The notes below the pieces were generated by a model. It was not told the DNA's origin. It did no database searches and was given only the letters and a program-made list of their open reading frames with translations. A stretch of 64,000 nucleotides of DNA from Phycisphaerales bacterium UBA7800 (GTDB lineage: Bacteria > Planctomycetota > Phycisphaerae > Phycisphaerales > Phycisphaeraceae), in the NCBI GenBank assembly GCA_002480565.1, contig DLCK01000072.1:13049-77048 (forward strand). The letters are read 5' to 3'. This document shows, piece after piece, positions 34,601-43,507 of this stretch (positions within the stretch are counted from its first letter, which is position 1; each line of letters opens with the position of its first letter). The translations under genes were made by a program, and so were the position numbers.

Positions 34601-35539
34601 TTACTGCACGAGACCTTTGGTTAAACGCATGAAGGCGGTTTCGAGATTGACTTTTTCCTCTTCCAGGCGTGTGAGTCGGAAGCCTGATGCGATGAGCTGT
34701 TGGGCAATGACGGAGATATCACCCACTTCGGTATCGAGAGTCACGCGAAGGGCGCTGCCATTGATAGGCGTCACGTCGGTGACATGAGGCAAATCCTTGA
34801 GCATCAGGTGCGCGTCTCCGGTGCGTTCAGCGACCGCGATATTGACGATGTGACCGACCTTGGCGCGATGGAGGATATCGTCCACGGTGCCTGTGTATTT
34901 GAGTTCACCTTGTTCGATAATGCCGACCTTGTCACAGAGGTCCGCCAGTTCCAGGAGAATGTGTGAACTGATGAGAATGGTTTTCCCCATGCGATGCAGT
35001 TCTTTGAGCAGTTCGCGGATTTCAATGCGTGCCCGAGGGTCCAGACCTGACGCTGGCTCATCGAGTAACAACACCTTGGGATCATGAAGCAGTACACGGG
35101 CGACGGATAAACGCTGCTGCATACCACGCGAGAGCGAGTTGACTTCTGCATCGACTTTGTAGGCAAGGTCGGTCAAATCCAACACATCGGAGATGACATC
35201 GCGAGCCTTCTTGCCATGAATGTCATAGGCAGCAGCAAAAAAGGACAGGTATTCATGGACGACCATATCATCGTATGAGCCGAAGTAGTCGGGGACGTAG
35301 CCGATGACACGGCGGACTTTTCGGGCGCTGACCGGCCCTACGGATAAACCATCGACACGTGCTTCACCCCATGTGGGTTTGAGTAGTGTTGCGAGAATTT
35401 TGATGGTGGTGGTTTTGCCTGCACCATTGGGGCCGATGAATCCGAAACAGTCGCCCTGCTCAATGGTGAGATTGAGATTGGACAGCGCGGTCAGTTCGCC
35501 GTATCGCTTGGTGAGATTGATGGTTTGGATCATCGGCAT
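34601..35539 (-). CDS. ABC-2 type transporter ATP-binding protein (second module)
   Basis: This ABC ATPase of 312 residues is the paralogue of the one at 15052. It has Walker A FIGPNGAGKTT, signature LSRGMQQR, Walker B VLLLDEPASGLDP and a switch histidine in ISSHILLEL. A C-terminal ~90-residue regulatory part follows. It lies 4 bp after the large membrane-protein gene (35544), so the two are co-transcribed. Unlike the first module there is no permease gene next to it; either the permease is elsewhere or this ATPase shares the one at 16163. The ATGs at 35539 and 35533 are both possible starts. Confidence 0.93.
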   Translation of the reverse strand: MPMIQTINLTKRYGELTALSNLNLTIEQGDCFGFIGPNGAGKTTTIKILATLLKPTWGEARVDGLSVGPVSARKVRRVIGYVPDYFGSYDDMVVHEYLSFFAAAYDIHGKKARDVISDVLDLTDLAYKVDAEVNSLSRGMQQRLSVARVLLHDPKVLLLDEPASGLDPRARIEIRELLKELHRMGKTILISSHILLELADLCDKVGIIEQGELKYTGTVDDILHRAKVGHIVNIAVAERTGDAHLMLKDLPHVTDVTPINGSALRVTLDTEVGDISVIAQQLIASGFRLTRLEEEKVNLETAFMRLTKGLVQ

Positions 35540-35543
35540 GGGT

Positions 35544-37862
35544 TTATTCCGTGGGGGCTTGGTTATCCATAATCTGCGATGGCCAGGTCAGGTGCAACAT
35601 CATCCGTACCGCAACACGACCGGTTCCTGGCACAGGTACGTGATCCACCTGCATTGGAATCGGAAGCGGCGCATTTTCCATGTATCCGATGAGCATCAGC
35701 CTTGGGAAAATAGTGTGCTTGGACCAATCCAGTTCACGTCCCAATGATCGGAGAAAATGCGTTGGTGTTTCGAAGTTAATCGCACTGGTCGTCTTCCAGT
35801 ATGCCGGCGGCGGGAGCATGTCATAGAAGCTGAGCATTTCGACACCGGTTCGAATTTCGTTGGATGCCAATTGCAGGTCGGGATTGTCTGCATTGAGTAG
35901 CCGCTGCAAGGGTCGATTGCCATGTTGAAGCAACCACAGGTATCCGTCCCAATCATGTGTCTGTCGACGCGTGGGGTAAATGACCAACCTATCGAACTTG
36001 GCAACGTTTGCGGAGCTGACTCTCAGGGGTGTGCCTGGTCGCCAAGGGTCATTTTGACGCCAGACCAGCGGGGTTTTCCCATTACCTGGGCAGAAGACAA
36101 AGAACGTTGCCTCCAGTGGGCGAGGCAGGTTATGGGTGAGTGTTCCCTGGGGGAAATTATTCACCAATGTGACATTGCCGGAGATGAGTTTTTCCGACTC
36201 ATAGCCCGGAGCCATAGGATCAGACAGTGACGCATTCCAGTTCACCGCCAACTGTTTGGCGGTGGCGCGAAACGGGATTTTGACCGCGCCTGGGGCATTG
36301 CTGTCAAAGGCATAAGACTGCGGATCAAGGAAACCGCTGCCGGGTAAAACAGGTGGGAATCCGGGAGCAGCGATGAGATTCTGATTGCTCGTGGAGTTGG
36401 GATTGTCTGTGATTTGCACATCAACATCACCATGCCTTGCGACAAATAAACTCAACCAACTGCTGGCCCGAATCTGCTCCTGTTGAGGGTCGATATCAAT
36501 GATGGAAAAGTGTTCAACCCGTGTGGTCGTCGGACGAAATGCCATTGCAGTCGCCCAGGTGATGATAGAGAAAACCAACACCGTGCCGACGAATGCACTC
36601 CATGCATAACGTTCACGGGACTTGTGTTTGAGAATGAAAAAACTCACCGGCCCGGAGATCAACCAATAGCCCGCAAAAAGCACCATGGCAATCAACAGCG
36701 CGGAGTTGTAAGTGCCCTTCATGGCGACTTGCGGGCCAACCATCACACCCATGTCCACTGCTTGACGGTTGAAGATCGGAGTCATGGTCTGCTTGTCGAG
36801 TTGACTGCGGATTTCATCAGGTCGCATTGCCGGACTCTGCCAATTGGACAATGTATTCCATAATGTCGGACCATTGGGTAAAGGGCCAAGTTGGCGGGAT
36901 GACAGATCAATGCCCACCAATGTCACACGTCCAAAGCCACGCTGCTGTGTCACGATGATGGGCAACTTGTCAGTCACGTCTTTGGCAAGTACTGCAACAT
37001 CGCTACCTGGCCGGGGTGTGAACGTCATCATGTCCAGCCGCAACACATCAGTCGTTAAACCAAGCACAGCAGGAGCCAGTTGATCAGCGACGGGTTGCAT
37101 GTCCACTTCGGGAAGCAAATCCGCCAACTGACTGGAGGTCCACAATTCCCCTACCGTCGGGATACACACCACCAGGTGTCCGCCCTGTGTGATCCACTGC
37201 CGCAACGCCAATAGTGCAGACGGCGAGATCATCGGTGAACCGGGGTCGGCACTATCAGGTGTCCAGATAAGCATGCTCAAAGCGCCATACCCAAACCAAC
37301 GATCCGGCAATTGATCAGGCATCAGGCCACGGATCAGATACATCGGTTCATGTTGGGTATAAGGAATGTTCTCACGGGAACCAAGTTTTTGGATGTAAGG
37401 TTCAAGTCCCAAACGGGCGCGTGATCCAGTGCATGCAATGAGCGTGGTGGTTGTGGGTGCCAATGAATTGATGGGCATGATCGACTGGACGAGGATCTGG
37501 CCGGTGAGTTCATCTCGGACCCAGATATTCCAGACATCCGAACTTCGAGTCTGTAACGGTGGGACGGCATACAGCCAGACATTCTGCGTGCGACCTGCAG
37601 TGAGAGTCGTCTTGCGTTGCGCAAAGACGGTGTCCTGGTCCATGTCCTTAAGTGACCAGCCGACGATAACCTGTCGCGTGGGGCCGTTGGTGTTGTCGAT
37701 GATCAGACGCATGGGCGTCCATGAGCCGGGACGGACGATCCCGCCGATACCTGTGTATGCCGGATCGACCACCATTTGTACCGGACTTTCCTGTGCCCAA
37801 ATGACAGAAGCAAAGCACAGCAGTACCCAACAGATCAGCCCGGATCGTCTAAGTGAAAACAT
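35544..37862 (-). CDS. Large exported membrane protein, paralogue of the 12192 protein
   Basis: A signal peptide (MFSLRRSGLICWVLLCFASVIWAQ) precedes an immunoglobulin-like beta domain (GGIVRPGSWTPMRLIIDN), a glutamine-amidotransferase-like Rossmann region (about residues 140-300, with LLALRQWITQGGHLVVCIP) and two membrane helices (about 388-412 and 421-443). A beta-rich C-terminal half follows. The plan matches the 936-residue protein at 12192, minus ~165 residues. The ATG at 37862 gives a perfect signal peptide; a TTG at 37883 would place seven extra residues before it. The product probably works at the membrane with the ATPase encoded 4 bp downstream. No catalytic residues are recognisable. 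Confidence 0.82.
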   Translation of the reverse strand: MFSLRRSGLICWVLLCFASVIWAQESPVQMVVDPAYTGIGGIVRPGSWTPMRLIIDNTNGPTRQVIVGWSLKDMDQDTVFAQRKTTLTAGRTQNVWLYAVPPLQTRSSDVWNIWVRDELTGQILVQSIMPINSLAPTTTTLIACTGSRARLGLEPYIQKLGSRENIPYTQHEPMYLIRGLMPDQLPDRWFGYGALSMLIWTPDSADPGSPMISPSALLALRQWITQGGHLVVCIPTVGELWTSSQLADLLPEVDMQPVADQLAPAVLGLTTDVLRLDMMTFTPRPGSDVAVLAKDVTDKLPIIVTQQRGFGRVTLVGIDLSSRQLGPLPNGPTLWNTLSNWQSPAMRPDEIRSQLDKQTMTPIFNRQAVDMGVMVGPQVAMKGTYNSALLIAMVLFAGYWLISGPVSFFILKHKSRERYAWSAFVGTVLVFSIITWATAMAFRPTTTRVEHFSIIDIDPQQEQIRASSWLSLFVARHGDVDVQITDNPNSTSNQNLIAAPGFPPVLPGSGFLDPQSYAFDSNAPGAVKIPFRATAKQLAVNWNASLSDPMAPGYESEKLISGNVTLVNNFPQGTLTHNLPRPLEATFFVFCPGNGKTPLVWRQNDPWRPGTPLRVSSANVAKFDRLVIYPTRRQTHDWDGYLWLLQHGNRPLQRLLNADNPDLQLASNEIRTGVEMLSFYDMLPPPAYWKTTSAINFETPTHFLRSLGRELDWSKHTIFPRLMLIGYMENAPLPIPMQVDHVPVPGTGRVAVRMMLHLTWPSQIMDNQAPTE

Positions 37863-37949
37863 TAATAACAGTTTAACCAACAATTGGCTGGCCTTCCACG
37901 TGTCTATATCTGAAGTTTAAGGGGGTGACTTGTCGATAAGGAAAGCACG

Positions 37950-38150
37950 ATGCCCATTGAAGTTCTACAACAAGCCTGGCCGTTTCTGCTGTTTCTGTTT
38001 TACATGCTGGTTCTGGCATTCATCAAGACACTGCTTGGACACTTCCGGCGCGAAACGGCTGTTCATAACCTGCTGCGTGAATCCAAGATGCGGCGGAATG
38101 ATTATCTCAAAGAACTTGACGCTCGGATGAATAGCCACAAAGACGGATGA
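37950..38150 (+). CDS. Small membrane protein, 66 residues
   Basis: This short gene looks real. AAGGAAAGCACG stands before the ATG. The protein has one membrane segment (PFLLFLFYMLVLAFIKTLLG, about residues 11-30) and then a charged, amphipathic helix (RRETAVHNLLRESKMRRNDYLKELDARM). It is divergent from the large membrane-protein gene at 37862, so its promoter overlaps that region. I do not know the family; the length and layout suggest an accessory subunit or a regulator of a membrane complex. Confidence 0.65.
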   Translation: MPIEVLQQAWPFLLFLFYMLVLAFIKTLLGHFRRETAVHNLLRESKMRRNDYLKELDARMNSHKDG

Positions 38151-38376
38151 TCACCGTTCATGCTGCCAGTCAATTGCTTATAAGTCTTGCCCCGTTAGGT
38201 GTTGAAAGTATCAACTGCTTTTAGACCAATGAGTTGGTTGGTTGGATCAAGACAGACCCTAAAAAAATTTATCTGATTTTGAAGTTGCAAAAACAAATTG
38301 TCCGATAACAATAGTCGTCCCTGTGACGCTCATTGCAGTTTTGAGCTACCCGTTTATTGCCCGTGGAGATTGGCCA

Positions 38377-38748
38377 ATGGTCGCCCAACGAGAGACACTT
38401 TCCTCAACTCGACATTCCGTTACACACAAGTTCCAGATCATGGGACATGAAGGCTATCTGACCATTGGGCTGTTTGATGATGGACGCCCCGGTGAACTTT
38501 TCATCAAGGTATCCAAAGAAGGCTCTACTCTCAGTGGCCTGATTCAAGGCTACTGTCGGGCGTTGAGCCTTGCCCTGCAATACGGCTTACCGGTCAATGA
38601 AGCCACCAAGCGATTCAAAGGCATGCGCTTTGAACCCATGGGTCATACGTCCAACCCTGACATCCCCGAAGCGATGAGCATTATCGACTATGTCGCCCGT
38701 TATCTGGATCTGCATTTTGCTGAACCGATGCAAGCTGCTGTCGCCTGA
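38377..38748 (+). CDS. Stand-alone TSCPD domain protein (NrdJ C-terminus-like)
   Basis: From residue 13 onwards the protein matches the TSCPD domain at the end of B12-dependent (class II) ribonucleotide reductase NrdJ. The motif order is SVTHKFQIMGHEGYLTIGLFDDGRPGELFIKVSKEGSTLSGLI, ALQYGLPV, and FKGMRFEPMGHTSNPDIPEAMSIIDYVARYL (as three pieces). The catalytic barrel of NrdJ is not encoded here and no upstream frame continues it. So this is a free domain, not the end of a broken gene, unless the window order differs from the ancestor. The start is uncertain: ATG at 38377, or a GTG at 38323 adding 18 residues. A strong terminator follows at 38778. The role of free TSCPD proteins is not established. 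Confidence 0.85.
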   Translation: MVAQRETLSSTRHSVTHKFQIMGHEGYLTIGLFDDGRPGELFIKVSKEGSTLSGLIQGYCRALSLALQYGLPVNEATKRFKGMRFEPMGHTSNPDIPEAMSIIDYVARYLDLHFAEPMQAAVA

Positions 38749-38777
38749 ATTGGAATACGATTGCAATACAAAATAAC

Positions 38778-38815
38778 AAACCCGAGATTGACCTCACGGT
38801 CGGCCTCGGGTTTTT
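38778..38815 (+). terminator. Rho-independent terminator of the TSCPD gene
   Basis: AAACCCGAG pairs with CTCGGGTTT, with a smaller GACC-TCAC-GGTC hairpin inside, and a run of five T follows. It lies 30 bp after the TSCPD stop codon and 16 bp before the next ATG. Confidence 0.85.
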
Positions 38816-38830
38816 CTGTACAATCTGAGC

Positions 38831-39631
38831 ATGCATGACCGCAAACTCATTGAGGAATGGGATATCACCCTGCCACATCTGCCAACTCAGTTGCAGGGTG
38901 TGCGGATTGCGCATTTGACTGATCTGCATATCACCCACGATCGGCATCGTTACAAACGTATCATCGCGGAGTTAACCACCCGACGCATTGATCTAGTCGC
39001 GCTCACGGGTGATTACATGTCCGGCTTGGAAATGCCCGAAGCTTCGCTGACCGTCATGCAGCGTTTACTCAAAGAAGTCCAGCCCCGCTACGGATTCTAT
39101 GGCGTCTTTGGCAACCATGACACGCCTGACTGCGTGGACTGTTTCACCAAACAACTCAAAGCCAACTGGCTTGACGATCAAGCAGCAATGATCGGCGATC
39201 TGCCACTGCAAATTCTGGGTGTCAACGGCAATGAAAACACACGCCCCGGATCACTGGGCATTGCTAACAAAATCAAACGCACGAATGACTCTGGCAAGCC
39301 CGTTGTCACCGTGGTCCTCAGCCACTTCCCCTGCTTTTTACCATTGGCAAGTGATCTCGGTGCCGACGTCATGCTCAGTGGACATACCCATGGCGGGCAG
39401 ATTCGCATTCCAGGGTTGGGCGCTTTTGTCAATCACGCGGACATCCCACTGAAATTCAGTTCCGGCATGCTCCGACATGGCAACACGCTGGGTCTGGTCT
39501 CGCGCGGACTGGGCGAAGTTGGACTGCCTTTGCGATTGCTGTGTCCAGCACAACTGCCTCTGTACACCTTCCGACGTGGGCCACTGCCAGGTGTCCATTG
39601 CACGCAGACGATGGGACTCAATGCGTGGTGA
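38831..39631 (+). CDS. Metallophosphoesterase (YkuE-like)
   Basis: This calcineurin-like phosphoesterase has 266 residues. The five metal-binding motifs appear in order: HLTDLHI, LVALTGDYMSG, YGVFGNHDTP, VVLSHFPCFLP and LSGHTHGGQIRIP. This order and spacing match the YkuE/UDP-diacylglucosamine-pyrophosphohydrolase-like group, but here there is no N-terminal membrane anchor. The substrate (phospholipid-type or nucleotide) is not decided by sequence. It starts just after the terminator of the preceding gene, so its promoter must lie within the TSCPD gene or in the 30-bp gap. Confidence 0.9.
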   Translation: MHDRKLIEEWDITLPHLPTQLQGVRIAHLTDLHITHDRHRYKRIIAELTTRRIDLVALTGDYMSGLEMPEASLTVMQRLLKEVQPRYGFYGVFGNHDTPDCVDCFTKQLKANWLDDQAAMIGDLPLQILGVNGNENTRPGSLGIANKIKRTNDSGKPVVTVVLSHFPCFLPLASDLGADVMLSGHTHGGQIRIPGLGAFVNHADIPLKFSSGMLRHGNTLGLVSRGLGEVGLPLRLLCPAQLPLYTFRRGPLPGVHCTQTMGLNAW

Positions 39632-39667
39632 TGGAGTGTGAACAGTTCAATCATTTCCTGTTTGCTC

Positions 39668-39776
39668 AAGGGACTAACGACTTGGCACCTGACAAAGGCA
39701 AAAAGACACCGAAAAACAGGCGTCATCACCTGTCTTAACCCTAGTCCCCAGTGGCTAGTTCCTAGTCCCTAATTCT
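39668..39776. repeat. Inverted CTAGTCCC-type intergenic element
   Basis: Left arm AAGGGACTAACGACTTGGC (about 39668-39686) and right arm AACCCTAGTCCCCAGTGGCT...CTAGTCCCTAATTC (39737-39774) are imperfect inverted copies, with a ~50-bp spacer ending in CCTGTCTTAACCC. The same TGTCTTAACCCTAGTCCC junction recurs at 47323-47340. It fills the gap between the phosphoesterase and flavoprotein genes, which are convergent. Confidence 0.65.
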
Positions 39777-41030
39777 CTCACCAATCGCACCTTCACCTGC
39801 GGACTTTCCGCTGGCCCAGGCCCATTGGAAATTAAAGCCACCAATGCGACCATCCACATCCAATATCTCACCTGCAAAGTGCAAGCCTTCGACCAACCGC
39901 GACTGCATCGAACGATAATTCACTTCCGACAACGGGACGCCGCCTGCGGTGACTTCCGCATAGTTCCAACCGCGATCCTTGACCACTGGCAAAACCAATT
40001 CCGTTAGCCCGTGACTGAGCTTTCGGCGTGCATCTTTACTGAGCTGACCCATCATCACCTCAGCATTGACGCCGACATGCTGACACAACAATTCAATCAC
40101 GCGCATGGGTAAATGTGTTCCAAGGACGCGAGCAAGTGTCTGCTTTGGGCCTTGGTTGATGAGCCATTTTTCGCAGGCTTCAAAATTCATCTCAGGAATC
40201 AACTGACAGATTAATTCGGCGCGTTTGCCCTGCTCATGAGCCATCACCCAAAATCGGCTGGCATCCATGACCACCGGCCCGCTGATCCCAAAATGCGTCC
40301 AGAGCATTGAGCCGGTGCGCGAGTCGACTTTCTTGCCATCCACGTGCGAATGAAGTGTCACTGGATGGGCGATGCCTGAAAGCTTGGCATGAAAAAATGA
40401 GGAGTCCAAAACCAGAGGCACCAATGCGGGATAGGTGTCGGTGATGGTATGTCCAAGCCGTTTGACCAAGGCCCAACCGCTGCCATCAGAACCACTCTTG
40501 GGAAGTGATTTGCCACCACTGCACATCACCACGCGCTTAGCTGTCACGATGCCGCCATCATGTTCCACATCAAACGGGCCAGCGGGTATGTCTTCATTGG
40601 TTTGCGTGGTCGGGCGGATGGCTCGGACACGGCAGTTGGGTTGTATGGTTACCCCCAATGCGTTGCATCGGTCGACGAGTGCATCGAGGATGGTTTGCGC
40701 CGAGTCGGTGACGGGAAAGAGTTTGCCGGTGTCTTCTTCTTTGAGTTGTACGCCCAGGGATTCGAACCATGCGATGGTTTGCTTGACGTTGAATCCTGCT
40801 AAAACATTGCGGATGATTTTTTGTGATCCGTGATAATCTTTTTGTGTCACGGTTTGATGGGTTACATTGCATCGCCCGCCGCCGGAGACGAGGATTTTGG
40901 TGCCGATTTTCGCGGTGGCGTCCAGAACAAGAATTTTCTTGCCTTGGCTTGCTTCAGATGCGAAAATCGCAGTAGCCAGTCCTGCTGCCCCTGCCCCGAC
41001 GATCGCCAGATCAACGTTTTGTTTTGTCAT
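39762..41030 (-). CDS. Flavoprotein of the HI0933/YhiN family
   Basis: This 422-residue FAD/NAD-binding protein starts LAIVGAGAAGLATAIFA (dinucleotide fold), then has KILVSGGGRCNVTH, the signature of the HI0933/YhiN (BaiN-like) group. VVMCSGGKSLPKSGSDGSGW and LHFAGEILDVDGRIGGFNFQWAWASGKSAGE follow near the end. Family members bind FAD; their reaction in vivo is mostly unknown (one homologue reduces bile-acid intermediates). Length is normal. It is convergent with the phosphoesterase gene and divergent from the LEPR gene, with a possible hairpin (CTCTGCA...TGCAGAG) at 41039-41075 in the shared upstream region. Confidence 0.92.
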   Translation of the reverse strand: MTKQNVDLAIVGAGAAGLATAIFASEASQGKKILVLDATAKIGTKILVSGGGRCNVTHQTVTQKDYHGSQKIIRNVLAGFNVKQTIAWFESLGVQLKEEDTGKLFPVTDSAQTILDALVDRCNALGVTIQPNCRVRAIRPTTQTNEDIPAGPFDVEHDGGIVTAKRVVMCSGGKSLPKSGSDGSGWALVKRLGHTITDTYPALVPLVLDSSFFHAKLSGIAHPVTLHSHVDGKKVDSRTGSMLWTHFGISGPVVMDASRFWVMAHEQGKRAELICQLIPEMNFEACEKWLINQGPKQTLARVLGTHLPMRVIELLCQHVGVNAEVMMGQLSKDARRKLSHGLTELVLPVVKDRGWNYAEVTAGGVPLSEVNYRSMQSRLVEGLHFAGEILDVDGRIGGFNFQWAWASGKSAGEGAIGERIRD

Positions 41031-41140
41031 TGTAAAATCTCTGCAGCGGGTTTTACGAACCTGCCGATGCAGAGGATAATGGATTGTGACGATACTTGCT
41101 TAGTGAAGTTGCACTAACCGTCAGAATTCCGGAGATGAAT

Positions 41141-43480
41141 ATGCTATCCCGCCTAATTGGTTCATTGTTAGGTCGCCCTGCTCGCCGTCGTATGTCAGAG
41201 GTGTTTAACAGCTGTCAGCTGCAGCCCCTTGAGCCTCGCCTGCTGCTGAGCGCCGTCTCCGGCCGAGTCTGGCTGGACGCGAACATCAACGGCATACAAG
41301 ACCCCGGAGAGTCGGACCTCTCAGGTGTCACCGTCGTGCTCTATGACCAAGGCGGCACCGAGCAGGAAACCCAAGACACTGATTCGGATGGTTTGTTCGA
41401 ATTCACAGGTGTCACCAGTGGGACGTATTACCTGCAATTACAGCAGTCCATTGAAATGAACTTGGTCGACCACCAACTCACATTCCAAAATGCAGAGTTC
41501 GGCGGTTTGAGTCTGCCGACATTGGATAGTGATACAGCAACCAACACCGGCAAGACCGCCAACTTCACCGTCAACGGCACAGATGACAAAACCGATCTTG
41601 CAGCAGGCTATGCTCCGATCTTCACGCTCAACTCATCGGCCCAAGTCCTGCCAGGGCAGACACTGGATTTCGAAACACTCTTCGCTGGCAGCGGATACCT
41701 TGACAGTTATGTGGCAACCATCGACTGGGGAGATGGTTCAGACGATGAAGTGGTCACGCCAACTGACCCGACTGTCAACGGGCAGCTTGGTGACTTGAAT
41801 TTAACTTTCGATTTCACTTCCTATGACAGCAACGGCTTTTTTGATTTAAGCCAGTCAGACGGACAACTGCGTCGAGACTTGCTTCAATATGCAGCGGTGA
41901 CCATTGCCAGTCGTTTTGGTGATACATTGAGTTCCATTACACCTGATGCAAGTAACACCTGGAGTCAGGCATTTTTTGCACCGGATTCCGACATATATAC
42001 TGAAGTCGTCGACCCTGTCATTGCCGTTGATGAAATTGTCTTCTATGCAGGCGGACGCAATATTGGCAGCAGCACTCTGGGGATTGGTGGCCCCGGTGGG
42101 TATAGCATCAGTGGTAACTCCCAAGCGTTTTTTGACTCTGTCATTGGACGCGGGCAAAGTGGTGCATTGGGTGATGATGCCAGCAAAACCGACTTTGCAC
42201 TCTGGGGTGGTACGATCAGCTTCGACACTGACAGTAATTGGTACTACGGCATTGACGATGACGAACAGGGATTCTCACAATCGGATTTCCTGTCCGTCGC
42301 AATGCATGAAATGGCACATGCCATGGGATTCGGGACTGCCGACTCATGGGACAATCTTGTGAGTAATGATACCTTTACCGGCACCGAAACAACGGCGTAT
42401 TACGGATCGGCACCTCCAGTCGATCCCTTGTCTGATGCACACTTTGACTATGACACAGACGATCCCGCTTCAGGCCAGGAAGCAGCGATGGATCCCAACA
42501 TCACCACCGGTACCCGCAAGTATTTCACGGAACTTGATTTTGCCGTGATGGATGATATCGGATGGGATTTACTGGACACGTTCGACATTGCTGAGGATGG
42601 TGTGGTCGCAGGTTCGCATAGCTACAGCACAGCAGGTACGAAAACGATCACCGTCTATCTACTAAATGCTGAAGGCAAACTGGCAACGTACTCAGTTGAT
42701 ATTGAAGTGCTGGGCGCTATTCAAGTCGTTAACGTGGAAGTCAACGCAGCCGGTTTTGACACTGATGACCCGGGGCTAAGCAGTCCTAATTTCAGCCAGT
42801 CCATTCAACGTTCTGTATTGCATAGTGTCGTTGTGGAATTTTCACGGGCTGTTGATGATCTGACGACTGCTGACATTCAACTCAAGCTCATTTATCAGGA
42901 CGGCACGACCTTTGAGCCGGACATGAGTAGTGCGACCTTTGCCAGCGATGATGGGAATGTGACCGTCGAAATCGACCTGCGTGGCGTGACTTTGGAAGAT
43001 GGTGTGTACGAGTTATTCGTCTTTGACACGGTCGTTGATGCCTCAACAGGTGGACTGTTAGACGGGGATGCAGACACCTTTGCTGGTGGCACCTATCAGT
43101 CGAGTCGATTTCATCAGTTCGCCGGAGACTTTAATGGTGATGCCACGTTCAACATTGCTGACCTTGGCGCGTTACAACATTACTGGAATGGCAACACCGC
43201 CAACCCGCCATCGTATATTGATGTCAGTGGTGATGATGATGTCAATGCGGATGACCTGGCAGACTTCCAAGCATGGATGTCAAGCCTGGATTTAACCGTT
43301 GAAGAACAGGTTGAGAGTCTTGAAGCCTTATCCGTTGATCCGCCAACTCCTTCAGCGAATATGGCGATGGCTTTAGCGGCCTACCAAAACAAGCAGGCAA
43401 CGTTATCAGTGGTTGACAGTGATGATTCTGATGGTGACGCTGTCGAATTCGAAGACATCATTGGACAATGGCTTGGTTGA
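41141..43480 (+). CDS. LEPR-type cell-surface metalloprotease with dockerin domain
   Basis: This 779-residue exported protein starts with a planctomycete LEPRLLLSA sorting motif (residues 30-38). Domains in order: SdrD-B-like beta domain (about 39-130; SGRVWLDANINGIQDPGE); the first half of a PKD-like domain (about 185-205; YVATIDWGDGSDDEVV); a zinc metalloprotease (about 215-478) with HEMAHAMGFG at 389-398 and a later AHFDYD...AMDPN that could supply the third ligand and Met-turn; then the second half of the PKD domain (about 482-525; GVVAGSHSYSTAGTKTITVY). An Ig-like part (about 530-655) and a dockerin-like pair of calcium loops (about 660-717; DFNGDATFNIADLG and DVSGDDDVNADDLADF) follow. 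The ATG at 41141 has GGAG six bases upstream. The protein probably acts outside the cell. The substrate is unknown. Confidence 0.88.
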   Translation: MLSRLIGSLLGRPARRRMSEVFNSCQLQPLEPRLLLSAVSGRVWLDANINGIQDPGESDLSGVTVVLYDQGGTEQETQDTDSDGLFEFTGVTSGTYYLQLQQSIEMNLVDHQLTFQNAEFGGLSLPTLDSDTATNTGKTANFTVNGTDDKTDLAAGYAPIFTLNSSAQVLPGQTLDFETLFAGSGYLDSYVATIDWGDGSDDEVVTPTDPTVNGQLGDLNLTFDFTSYDSNGFFDLSQSDGQLRRDLLQYAAVTIASRFGDTLSSITPDASNTWSQAFFAPDSDIYTEVVDPVIAVDEIVFYAGGRNIGSSTLGIGGPGGYSISGNSQAFFDSVIGRGQSGALGDDASKTDFALWGGTISFDTDSNWYYGIDDDEQGFSQSDFLSVAMHEMAHAMGFGTADSWDNLVSNDTFTGTETTAYYGSAPPVDPLSDAHFDYDTDDPASGQEAAMDPNITTGTRKYFTELDFAVMDDIGWDLLDTFDIAEDGVVAGSHSYSTAGTKTITVYLLNAEGKLATYSVDIEVLGAIQVVNVEVNAAGFDTDDPGLSSPNFSQSIQRSVLHSVVVEFSRAVDDLTTADIQLKLIYQDGTTFEPDMSSATFASDDGNVTVEIDLRGVTLEDGVYELFVFDTVVDASTGGLLDGDADTFAGGTYQSSRFHQFAGDFNGDATFNIADLGALQHYWNGNTANPPSYIDVSGDDDVNADDLADFQAWMSSLDLTVEEQVESLEALSVDPPTPSANMAMALAAYQNKQATLSVVDSDDSDGDAVEFEDIIGQWLG

Positions 43481-43507
43481 ATATCCCGGTTGAAATCAGC
43501 AGTAGAA

